Positions 8,270 through 15,300 of a stretch of DNA of 23,320 nucleotides are shown one piece after another (position 1 is the first letter of the stretch; each line of letters starts with the position of its first letter). Under the pieces are notes generated by a model, which was not told the DNA's origin, did no database searches, and saw nothing but the letters and a program-made list of their open reading frames with translations. Position numbers and translations under genes: made by a program. The stretch is from Desulfobulbus sp. (GTDB taxonomy: Bacteria > Desulfobacterota > Desulfobulbia > Desulfobulbales > Desulfobulbaceae): the NCBI GenBank assembly GCA_028684915.1, contig JAQUEZ010000086.1, forward strand, positions 1 through 23,320. Reading direction: 5' to 3'.

Positions 8270-9070
8270 CTACTTGCCGATTTCCATATCCAAGGTGACG
8301 GTCGAGCCGGGACGGCATCCGGGAAACGTTTTGCCAAGGACTTTGTTCACCTTAATCAACTTTTTCTTGAGCATGCGCTTAAACTCATCCCGGGAAAATC
8401 GTTGTTGGACCAAATCGCCACAACTGGATTTCAACCCCTGACCTCCGTCGGAGGGAACAAAAAGAATATCAGGGCCATCGAGCTTCAAGCTCACTGTCTG
8501 ACCACTGCTTGTTGCACTGATAACACTACTGTTTTTCCCTGGATACTCTTCTCCTTCCCCGACCTGCCAGAGATCAAGCTCCTGCCACTGGGTGCAGGTT
8601 GGAGGGGCTCCCGCATATTTGCTGCAGATCTTGCCTTTGAAGTCCGAGGCATCGATTTCAAGGGAGAGGGTATCAATGCTATACTCCTCACGGTCTGTGT
8701 AGCGGCCGGCCTTGTTGTCGTAATAGCGGGTAACGATCAGGTTGCCGACAAAACGTTCTTTGATGGTGTACTTAAGATCGCGGCGCAGTTTGCCGTAAAA
8801 AGTCGAAGTGCTACCACTTTTGATTTGGAGCATTCCGCGCAGGGGCAGGGCATGGGGAATGGCCATCAGCCGGGAGGATGCTCCGCGGGCGCGGGCCTTA
8901 CGCTCCGCTTCTTGTACGCGATGGTTGATCATTTCACGGCGGAGAACGATTTCATCCTCCGGATATTGTGCCTGCGGGACTGTGGCTTTTGGCAAGACCG
9001 CAGCAGACAGGGGATGAGCCAGGATAACGATGAGTCCTAGGGCCAGAGAGTAACGAGAAAAGGAATGCAT
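8270..9070 (-). CDS. Secreted protein of unknown function with four cysteines
   Basis: I do not recognise the family. The 266-residue product starts with a clear signal peptide (basic start, hydrophobic core LALGLIVILA, likely cleavage after LSAA at about residue 24). It is therefore periplasmic or secreted. A charged helical stretch (residues 40-65) follows, then a mixed strand-rich region. Four cysteines in ICSKY, PTCTQW, SSCGD and PGCRP could form two disulfides. The C-terminus is Lys-rich then ends in VTLDMEIGK. The ATG at 9070 has GTGAGG as ribosome-binding site. It is the first gene of a same-strand run with a lysozyme and a DUF900 hydrolase. A role in their export, neutralisation or envelope targeting is conceivable but not shown by sequence. 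Confidence 0.8.
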   Translation of the reverse strand: MHSFSRYSLALGLIVILAHPLSAAVLPKATVPQAQYPEDEIVLRREMINHRVQEAERKARARGASSRLMAIPHALPLRGMLQIKSGSTSTFYGKLRRDLKYTIKERFVGNLIVTRYYDNKAGRYTDREEYSIDTLSLEIDASDFKGKICSKYAGAPPTCTQWQELDLWQVGEGEEYPGKNSSVISATSSGQTVSLKLDGPDILFVPSDGGQGLKSSCGDLVQQRFSRDEFKRMLKKKLIKVNKVLGKTFPGCRPGSTVTLDMEIGK

Positions 9071-9076
9071 AGAACC

Positions 9077-9089
9077 TCACACTGTGTGA
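9077..9089. promoter_or_regulatory. 13-bp perfect palindrome beside the ribosome-binding site of the secreted-protein gene
   Basis: TCACAC and GTGTGA flank a single T, a dyad typical of a dimeric regulator's binding site. It lies 7 bp upstream of the ATG at 9070 and covers part of the GTGAGG ribosome-binding site. A bound protein would block translation initiation or elongation of transcription. No second copy was noticed in the window. Confidence 0.3.
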
Positions 9090-9210
9090 TCTTGAGGGCT
9101 TGGTAAAAAAACAATACTCAACAAAGAGCACATCGCAAAAACAGCGATTTGCAAAGATAAAAACCTCGTTTCCCATAACATGCACGGAAAAACCGGTTTC
9201 ATCATGGAGC

Positions 9211-9258
9211 AAAAAAAAAAAATCGGCCGTTCACCTCAGAGGGTAGATCAGAGGCCGA
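9211..9258 (-). terminator. Intrinsic terminator of the CoA-transferase operon
   Basis: On the minus strand TCGGCC pairs with GGCCGA, with an inner CCTC/GAGG stem, followed immediately by twelve T residues. The stem begins inside the last codons and stop of the CoA-transferase gene. This is a convincing Rho-independent terminator for the minus-strand operon that starts at about 13300. Confidence 0.8.
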
Positions 9259-10453
9259 GTACACCTGTTGCAAGGAGAGACTCAATCTCCTCTCCACTCA
9301 ATCCCGCCAGTTGCAGGATATCTTTTCCGCCCTCACCCACCTCAGGAGGTTGCAGACGAAGGGGAAAACTCTGATCATCGAGGCGAAGCGGCAACTTGGG
9401 CAGCTTAACCCGGCCACCGCCAGGCAGGGCAACCGCATCCAAACCGCCCGAGACATTCAGATGGGGATCTTCCCACAAATCCACCGGTTGGTTGACCGGA
9501 GCAAAGGGAATGGCTGCCTTTTCGGCCAGGGTCAGCAATTCGGCTCGGGGCAGCGTACGCACACGGCGGTGCAATTCAGACAAGAAGGTCTCCCCGGCCT
9601 CAATTCGTCCCTGATTGGTTGCCAGTTGTGCATCGCCCAACCAATCGTTGAAACCAAAGGTATCACAAAAACGGCGCCAATGGCGATCCGAGGTGAGACC
9701 AATGAACACCTGGTACTCGTCTTGAGTGGTGAACAACTCGTAGACCGACCAAGTTCGACCACGTTCAGGCATGGGCGGCGGCACCTCGCCGGTGACCGCT
9801 GCCCCGGCCATATGCTGGCCCATGAGGTAGGCCACCGATTCAAACAAGGTGGCCTCCACTTTCTTGCCGCGTCCGGTCTGTTGCCGCTCAAGCAGTGCAG
9901 CTAGGATTCCAACCGCGCCGAAGCTGCCACTGAGGATATCGGTCACCGATGAGCCAGCCCGCATCGGTTTACCGGTCGGCCCGGTCATGTGGGCCAACCC
10001 GCCCATCATCTGTACCACCTCGTCCAGAGCCATACGATGGGCATAGGGGCCAGGCATGAACCCTTTGAGTGAACAAAAGATTAATCCCGGATTTCGCAGT
10101 TGGCACACTTCAGCGCCGATCCCAAGCCGATCCACGGTGCCCGGGGCAAAGTTCTCGATCAAGACGTCGACCTTTTCCACCAACTTTAGCAGCAGTTCCC
10201 GCCCCGCATCCTGTTTGAGATCAATGGCCAGGCTCTTTTTATTGCGGTTGAAACAGATGAAAAAACCGGCACCAAACCCCTTGAGATGGCGGGTGTCGTC
10301 GCCCTTGCCGGGCCGTTCGACTTTAAACACATCCGCACCTAGATCCGCCAAGATCTCGCCGCAGACCGGCCCCATGATGTTGTGGCTCAACTCGAGTACG
10401 CGAATTCCGCTTAGCGGTAACGTGCCTTCTCCTTCCCGATCATGCGCGGCCAT
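9248..10453 (-). CDS. Class III CoA-transferase (CaiB/BaiF family)
   Basis: This enzyme family moves coenzyme A between acyl groups through an aspartyl-CoA thioester. The 401-residue product shows the family start LPLSGIRVLELSH, the motif ADLGADVFKVERPGKGDDTR, RNKKSLAIDLK, VLIENFAPGTVDRLG, and the probable catalytic Asp144 in MALDEVVQMMGG. The later SSVTDILSGSFGA block is also typical. The frame opens at 10597, but GGGAGG stands 5 bases before ATG 10453, giving the family's normal length. This start overlaps the end of the diguanylate cyclase gene by 14 bp, so translation is probably coupled. Substrates in the family include formate, carnitine, benzylsuccinate and other organic acids. None can be chosen here, as no acyl-CoA ligase, dehydrogenase or hydratase gene is adjacent. 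Confidence 0.93.
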   Translation of the reverse strand: MAAHDREGEGTLPLSGIRVLELSHNIMGPVCGEILADLGADVFKVERPGKGDDTRHLKGFGAGFFICFNRNKKSLAIDLKQDAGRELLLKLVEKVDVLIENFAPGTVDRLGIGAEVCQLRNPGLIFCSLKGFMPGPYAHRMALDEVVQMMGGLAHMTGPTGKPMRAGSSVTDILSGSFGAVGILAALLERQQTGRGKKVEATLFESVAYLMGQHMAGAAVTGEVPPPMPERGRTWSVYELFTTQDEYQVFIGLTSDRHWRRFCDTFGFNDWLGDAQLATNQGRIEAGETFLSELHRRVRTLPRAELLTLAEKAAIPFAPVNQPVDLWEDPHLNVSGGLDAVALPGGGRVKLPKLPLRLDDQSFPLRLQPPEVGEGGKDILQLAGLSGEEIESLLATGVLGL

Positions 10454-12401
10454 TGTGCCCTCCCTTTTCGCCAACATCCCGTTCTCCGACGCTGAGGTGA
10501 GTGGCCTCAAGCCCCTGGTGCTGGCTACAGTCTCCGTCAAAAAGCTCAAATTGATCGCCGCCCTTTGCCTTGGCCCGGTACATTGCCCGATCGGCACACT
10601 GCATCAAGGCACGTTCATCGGCTCCGTGGTCCGGATAGAGGGCCACGCCGATACTGGAGCTGACCTGAACCTGGTGCCCTTCGATACAAAACGGCAAAGC
10701 CACGGACTGGCGAATTTTTTCCGCTACCTTCAGGGCATCCATGCAATCCTTGATATTGGGCAACAGGAGAACGAATTCATCGCCGCCAAGCCGAGCCAAG
10801 GTATCGGAGGCACGCAGTTCACGGCTCAGGCGGGTGGCCAGTGCCTGCAGGAGACGATCACCCACCGGATGACCGAGGGTATCGTTGACCGGCTTGAATT
10901 TATCCAGGTCAAAAAAGATAAGGGCTAAGAGCGAGCGTTCACGGTGAGCCTGGCGCACACCTTGGCGTAATCGATCCATAAGCAGGGCCCGATTCGGCAA
11001 ACCGGTGAGCAAATCGTGATGGGCCAGGTGAGAGATGCGCTCGGCTTCAGCGCAGTATTCGGTGATATCGGAGAATCCGCTCACTAAGTACAGGACCTGC
11101 CCCTCATCGTTCAGTACCTGATTGATCGAGAGCCAGGCCACAAAGATTTCACCGCTTTTTCGCCGATTGCGAACCTCGCCTTCCCAGTGTCCCTGGAGAG
11201 TCAGCGATTGCTGCAGGTTCTGATAAAACGCATCGGTATGATAGCCGCTGGCAAGCAGGCCGAAATCAGCGCCGATGGCCTCCTCCGGGGTGTACCCGGT
11301 GATGCGGGTAAAGGCCGGATTGACGGCGATGATATGCTGATCGCCATCGGTAACCATCACCGCCTCGAGCACGGTTTCAAAGACGGTTGCCGCAAGTCGT
11401 TCATACTCGCGTTTGCGCGCCGCTTCCTGTTCGGCAAGTAGGCGATGTTCGCGTCGATAGAAGGTGGTGGCAAGATAGAGCAGGATCACCAGGATCATCC
11501 CCACCATAATAACGGTTCGGATGCTTTCCTGACGCCAGTTGGCCAACATTTGTTCCTGGGTGATATGAATCATCACCAAAAGCGGAAATTGACGCGAGGC
11601 TCGATAAGCGGTAAGCGTGGTGCCCTGCCCGTTTCCGGTGCCCCGATACTGCCCGATTTCCGACTCGCGCAGACGATCAACCAACAGAGGATCAGCATCC
11701 ACAGTTCCAGGTAAGGCTGTATTTCCGGTGGTAAGCAGGACCAGACGATCGTAACGCAGGATCTCGATCAGTCCACCGCTTGCTTCCAGCCACTGACTGT
11801 AATAGTTGATAAAATAGTCGGAATTCAGTGCGGCAACCAGGCGCACCGCGTTGCCATTGTACTCACCCAAGGCAAGTACGGGAACAAAGCCCAGTTCGTT
11901 TACGGCAAGCGGTTGCCCGATAACGGTCGGTTGCCCCTGATCTAAATCGCGGCCGGACCAGGGACGGCCGATCCGTATCGGCGTGGTTCCGGAAACCGAG
12001 ACGTGAGGAAAATAATCGTCCAGATCAAGGTGACGCCCTATGGCCTTGGGGGTGGAACTGGCAACGATACGGCCCTGTTCGTCAATGGCCGATAAAGAAC
12101 GCACAAAGGGTGTCTGACGCAGAAGCCGGTTCAGGAGCTCATTGACCTGCTCTCCATGGTGATCAAGTCTGCCCGCAGCAATGAAATCAGCCATGCGGCG
12201 AACACTGTCTAAACTGCGGGTCAGCTGTTCTTCAAAATTGCGGGCATGATAGGAACTCAGCTCCAGCCCCTCGCTGATCGCGGCGCGACGCTGACGATCG
12301 ATAACAAAGGCGGTACTCAGACAGACGGAAACAGTGGCGAGAACAATGAGGACTAGAAAGATGATATGATGGCTGAGGGCCTTGCGGAGAGTCACGGGCA
12401 C
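10440..12401 (-). CDS. Membrane diguanylate cyclase (Cache-type sensor - PAS - GGDEF)
   Basis: It makes the second messenger c-di-GMP from two GTP. Of 653 residues, 12-34 and 296-315 are membrane helices. They bracket a periplasmic Cache-type sensor (about 40-285). Residues 334-447 are a PAS domain (NPAFTRITGYTPEEAIG, then GFSDITE), and 458-625 are GGDEF. The active-site loop is an intact GGDEF at 539-543. The inhibitory site RASD is present at 530-533, so product feedback is expected. The start is GTG 12401, 9 bases after the stop of the solute-binding protein gene, and its end overlaps the CoA-transferase start. The three genes thus form a compact operon. The periplasmic binding protein could deliver a ligand to this sensor, which is inference. 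Confidence 0.94.
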   Translation of the reverse strand: MPVTLRKALSHHIIFLVLIVLATVSVCLSTAFVIDRQRRAAISEGLELSSYHARNFEEQLTRSLDSVRRMADFIAAGRLDHHGEQVNELLNRLLRQTPFVRSLSAIDEQGRIVASSTPKAIGRHLDLDDYFPHVSVSGTTPIRIGRPWSGRDLDQGQPTVIGQPLAVNELGFVPVLALGEYNGNAVRLVAALNSDYFINYYSQWLEASGGLIEILRYDRLVLLTTGNTALPGTVDADPLLVDRLRESEIGQYRGTGNGQGTTLTAYRASRQFPLLVMIHITQEQMLANWRQESIRTVIMVGMILVILLYLATTFYRREHRLLAEQEAARKREYERLAATVFETVLEAVMVTDGDQHIIAVNPAFTRITGYTPEEAIGADFGLLASGYHTDAFYQNLQQSLTLQGHWEGEVRNRRKSGEIFVAWLSINQVLNDEGQVLYLVSGFSDITEYCAEAERISHLAHHDLLTGLPNRALLMDRLRQGVRQAHRERSLLALIFFDLDKFKPVNDTLGHPVGDRLLQALATRLSRELRASDTLARLGGDEFVLLLPNIKDCMDALKVAEKIRQSVALPFCIEGHQVQVSSSIGVALYPDHGADERALMQCADRAMYRAKAKGGDQFELFDGDCSQHQGLEATHLSVGERDVGEKGGHNGRA

Positions 12402-12410
12402 CTGGCGTGC

Positions 12411-13223
12411 TTAATCGAGCCGGGCCATGGCTTCGAGGTGATAGCGTTTGCTGATGGCGAGCAGACGACCGTCTTTTTTGGTGCTGGCCACAAATTGCTC
12501 AACCCGATCAAACCAGAGGTCATCGCCTTTTGCCATGGCATAAGCATAGGGGGTAATGTGGTAGGTCGTTGTTGGAGCAATTAACCGCGCCCAATCGGAG
12601 TTGGCTAACATTCGTTGGCTGTACGGGTAGTCGGCCATAAAGACATCGGCTCGCCCCGATTCCACCTCCTGCTCACGGGCAAAGGGCGTATCCAGCACCA
12701 CCAGCTCGGCATGTTGCAGTTTTTGCCGCATCAACGGTTCATGCAGTGTGTCCTTGGCTACGGCAACCACCCGACCCGGCTGATCAATATCCTCCCATTG
12801 CTGCACCCGCCGGTTACTGCGGGTTGTGATCGCAACGACGTCACTTTGTAGATGGGGTTTGGTGAAGCGCAATTTTTCTGCGCGTGACGGGATAATGCCG
12901 ATGCCAAACATGGCAATGTCGCAGCGATCTTTCGTCAGGTCGTCGATCAGCTGGGCAAAGGAGCTGTCAATAAACCGGGCCTGTACTGTGGGACCAAGGT
13001 CATGGGCCAGCTCCTTGGCCATATCAACATCAATCCCGGAGAGTTGATTGGTTTTGGGATTGCGGAAACTGATGCCGTAATAATCGGGCCAGATGCACAC
13101 CCGCAAGGTGCCGCTCTCTAGGATGGCAGCCAGCCTGTCCGCAGCAACGGAAAACCGAGCACACGACAGCTGCACCATACCGACAGTCATGAGCACGGTA
13201 AAAGGCAAGAGCTTCAGACGCAT
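12411..13223 (-). CDS. Periplasmic solute-binding protein, family 3 (amino-acid type)
   Basis: A periplasmic binding protein of the SBP_bac_3 type, which usually delivers polar amino acids or opines to ABC transporters. A signal peptide spans residues 1 to about 27 (hydrophobic core LPFTVLMTVGMVQLS, cleavage near FSVAA). Family blocks are GTLRVCIWPDYYGISF, LSGIDVDMAKELA, DLTKDRCDIAMFGIGIIPSRAEKLRFTKPH, and PYAYAMAKGDD. The frame opens at 13247, but CAGGAGA precedes ATG 13223, and this start gives a proper signal peptide. No permease or ATPase gene is nearby. The next gene is a diguanylate cyclase with a periplasmic sensor, so a sensory rather than uptake role is plausible. A near-consensus sigma70 promoter lies about 85 bp upstream. 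Confidence 0.92.
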   Translation of the reverse strand: MRLKLLPFTVLMTVGMVQLSCARFSVAADRLAAILESGTLRVCIWPDYYGISFRNPKTNQLSGIDVDMAKELAHDLGPTVQARFIDSSFAQLIDDLTKDRCDIAMFGIGIIPSRAEKLRFTKPHLQSDVVAITTRSNRRVQQWEDIDQPGRVVAVAKDTLHEPLMRQKLQHAELVVLDTPFAREQEVESGRADVFMADYPYSQRMLANSDWARLIAPTTTYHITPYAYAMAKGDDLWFDRVEQFVASTKKDGRLLAISKRYHLEAMARLD

Positions 13224-13306
13224 GTGATCTCCTGAAAGATGAGGCACCGATTCCCAGGGCGGGAGAGCATCCGGCGGAGGACTTCGCTTTTGTTACCAAT
13301 TACTGC

Positions 13307-13335
13307 ACTATAGAAGGTTGGGTTATCTGTGTCAA
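13307..13335 (-). promoter_or_regulatory. Near-consensus sigma70 promoter for the SBP - diguanylate cyclase - CoA-transferase operon
   Basis: On the minus strand, TTGACA (13330-13335, perfect -35) and TATAGT (13307-13312, 5 of 6 for -10) are 17 bases apart. Transcription would start near 13300, leaving a leader of about 77 bases before ATG 13223. It is the strongest promoter match noticed in the window. Confidence 0.75.
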
Positions 13336-13406
13336 TAAAGGTATAAAAAACCAAATATTACTTGTCATTTTCATCCATTACCCTTTTGCGTTCCCCAGAG
13401 TACCGC

Positions 13407-13435
13407 TTGCCTGCGGTTCAAATGAGACGTATTTT
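13407..13435 (+). promoter_or_regulatory. Possible sigma70 promoter for the DODA-type dioxygenase gene
   Basis: TTGCCT (4 of 6) and TATTTT (4 of 6) are spaced 17 bases apart, about 54 bases before ATG 13489. The match is moderate and could be chance. It would be divergent from the stronger promoter at 13307-13335. Confidence 0.33.
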
Positions 13436-13488
13436 CACTCTTGAGCCCCCTGCCGCTTGACGGCGTCACTCAACAGGAAGAAAAAAAC

Positions 13489-14304
13489 ATGGACCCTTCG
13501 TCAGCATCTCCTCGAGCACAGATTCTTTATATCCCCCATGGTGGTGGTCCTCTGCCGCTGTTGGGCGAACCCTCGCATCAGCATCTGGTCGACTTCCTGC
13601 AGACCATCGCCGGACGACTCCGCCTACCGGAAGCCATTGTCCTGATCAGCGCCCATTGGGAGGCCAAGCACCCAACCCTGACCGCGGCTGACCATCCTAA
13701 TCTGCTCTACGATTATTACGGATTTCCCCCGGAATCGTATCGAATTGAGTATCCTGCGCCAGGAGCACCCAATCTGGCCCGAAAAATCCACGATCTTCTG
13801 CAGGGTGCGGGCTTAGAGCCCTCTCTGGACCAGGAGCGGGGCTTTGATCATGGCCTGTTCATCCCCCTGAAGCTGATGTATCCTCGGGCAAACATTCCCT
13901 GTATCCAGCTCTCCCTGCTCCGGAGCCTCTCCGCCCAGGCCCACCTCGACCTAGGCAAAGCCTTGGCGCCCTTGAAGGAGGCCCCCCTGTTGATCATCGG
14001 TTCCGGATTTTCCTTTCACAACATGCCCGCCTTTTTTGCCCCCGCAGCGGATGGTCACGATACCGGCGCCGAAGCCTTCAACCAATGGTTGATCGACACC
14101 TGCGCCGACCAGAGTTACCCACCCAAGCAACGAGAGCAGCGCCTAGCCCAGTGGCACCTGGCCCCACATGCCCGTTACTGTCATCCCCGTGAGGAACACC
14201 TTCTGCCGCTCCATGTGTGTTACGGCATGGCCCAGCAAAGAGCTGAGGTTGTGTTCAATGATCAGGTGATTGGTAAACAGACCTGCGCACTCCTGTGGGA
14301 GTGA
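13489..14304 (+). CDS. DODA-type extradiol ring-cleavage dioxygenase (LigB superfamily)
   Basis: A non-haem iron(II) enzyme of the class III extradiol family, like plant DOPA 4,5-dioxygenase and E. coli YgiD, which open catechol rings with O2. Its 271 residues match the family length. Iron ligands are His17 (IPHGGG), His56 (SAHWE) and His177 (SFHNM). His121 (GFDHGLF) is the conserved acid-base residue. The frame opens at 13441, but ATG 13489 with AGGA about nine bases upstream fits the family start (ILYIPHGGGP). It is transcribed alone, diverging from the solute-binding protein operon and converging on the DUF364 gene. An oxygen-using enzyme in a probable anaerobe is noteworthy, though related proteins can have other activities. 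The physiological substrate is unknown. Confidence 0.93.
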   Translation: MDPSSASPRAQILYIPHGGGPLPLLGEPSHQHLVDFLQTIAGRLRLPEAIVLISAHWEAKHPTLTAADHPNLLYDYYGFPPESYRIEYPAPGAPNLARKIHDLLQGAGLEPSLDQERGFDHGLFIPLKLMYPRANIPCIQLSLLRSLSAQAHLDLGKALAPLKEAPLLIIGSGFSFHNMPAFFAPAADGHDTGAEAFNQWLIDTCADQSYPPKQREQRLAQWHLAPHARYCHPREEHLLPLHVCYGMAQQRAEVVFNDQVIGKQTCALLWE

Positions 14305-14313
14305 GCAAAGCAA

Positions 14314-14341
14314 AAAACAGGTGCGACCAGGCGGCTGTTTA
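14314..14341. terminator. Weak hairpin between the converging dioxygenase and DUF364 genes
   Basis: AAAACAG and CTGTTTA form a short stem around a GC-rich centre, in the 34-bp gap between two converging stops. The A/T flanks on both sides could serve as a bidirectional terminator. The stem is short and its loop large, so support is limited. Confidence 0.35.
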
Positions 14342-15097
14342 AGGATGCAGGCAGAGGGTTGCAAATTCCAAATGATGCTTGAGAATCCTGGTGCCGCCCC
14401 CTTCGGAGACGATTTTCTCCACCGCGCCTGCGTCACGCACCCAACTTCCGGCAAGATGGGTTACTTTGGTTCCGGCAAACACCTCGGGCCGCATAAAGGT
14501 GGAAGGGCCGAGAATAACCACTGCCCGGGGCCGGCCTAACCCGGCGAGCAGGCCGTCCATGGTTCCGGTGATCAGGGAGGTGGCGGTGATGATGGCCACA
14601 TCGCAGACGGCCAAGGGTTCCCGGCCCTGTTCCGGGCTCAGGGTGCCCGCTTTTTCAGGATTCAGTTCAAGGATATCCAGCCGGCAGCCGATCTTTTGCA
14701 GCCGAGGAACCACTGGTCCGAAAAAACCGACCATCACCACATGCTCGCTTGGCTGTACGTCGATCAGCTCCAATATCTCGGTGGAAACGGACGACGGCCG
14801 TTCCAGGCTGGCAGCCAGCGCATTAGCCGTGGCCAGGCCGATGGACTTGGAGAGCGACTGACCAAAGCCTGCCAACAAAGCTAACAACTCCCCGGCCGGA
14901 CGTCCGGCCAGGGTACCGGCCTTGGCCTCATGACTGCAACTGCCCGAGCGGGTTTGCGCGGTCCAGGCAAGCCCCGCATGACCACTTTCCAAACGGACAC
15001 TGGTATAGCCCAGACCAATACGCACATCCGCCACCCGCACCCCTTGAGCAATAGGGGCAAGCAGGTTGATAATCTTTTGTTGGATTGCCGTTTCCAT
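14339..15097 (-). CDS. DUF4213/DUF364 protein (putative heavy-metal chelation family)
   Basis: A cytoplasmic protein of about 252 residues. The N-terminal part (about 1-85) matches the DUF4213 type (VADVRIGLGYTSVRLESGHAGLAWT, then LAGRPAGELLAL). The C-terminal part is the DUF364 Rossmann-like fold (VVMVGFFGPVVPRL, then LDILELNPEKAG, CDVAIITATSLITGTMDGLL, VVILGPSTFMRPEVF). Family members are described as putative metal-chelating proteins and often sit beside metal or cofactor transport genes; none is adjacent here. The frame begins at GTG 15103, but GGAGG is better spaced for ATG 15097. The gene converges on the dioxygenase with 34 bp between stops. Function remains unproven for the whole family. 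Confidence 0.85.
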   Translation of the reverse strand: METAIQQKIINLLAPIAQGVRVADVRIGLGYTSVRLESGHAGLAWTAQTRSGSCSHEAKAGTLAGRPAGELLALLAGFGQSLSKSIGLATANALAASLERPSSVSTEILELIDVQPSEHVVMVGFFGPVVPRLQKIGCRLDILELNPEKAGTLSPEQGREPLAVCDVAIITATSLITGTMDGLLAGLGRPRAVVILGPSTFMRPEVFAGTKVTHLAGSWVRDAGAVEKIVSEGGGTRILKHHLEFATLCLHP

Positions 15098-15154
15098 CCA
15101 CACCCTCCATCTATATTTTTACACCTATAACGAAAAACACAGCTACGCCGTGCC

Positions 15155-15264
15155 GCATCCTGACAAAGGCGTAATGGTTACGCCATATTGCGTGTACCCT
15201 ACACCAGTTGGTTGGGCTTCGCCACTGAGGATTTCAGGGGTACACGGCAATGCATCCTGATGCA
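15155..15264. repeat. Stack of inverted repeats flanked by a 9-bp direct repeat
   Basis: Three hairpins follow one another. GGCGTAA/TTACGCC has a 3-base loop (15168-15184). CGTGTACCC/GGGTACACG, 9 bp perfect, encloses 38 bases (15191-15246). TGCATC/GATGCA has a 2-base loop (15251-15264). GCATCCTGA occurs at both 15155-15163 and 15252-15260, resembling a target-site duplication around an 88-bp insert. It lies between the peptidoglycan-hydrolase stop and the DUF364 start. It may act as a transcription end, be a small mobile palindrome, or both. Confidence 0.5.
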
Positions 15265-15300
15265 AACATTCTCCGCCGCCGTGCCATAGCTTGGCGCAAT

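Noticed and set aside
6689..9070. Prophage lysis cassette
   Set aside because: The lysozyme is endolysin-like, but no holin, spanin, terminase, capsid, tail or integrase gene is present in the window.
15104..15300. A molybdenum-cofactor or cobalamin riboswitch in front of the DUF364 gene
   Set aside because: The hairpins are separate perfect palindromes without a recognisable aptamer core, and they fit a repeat or terminator better.
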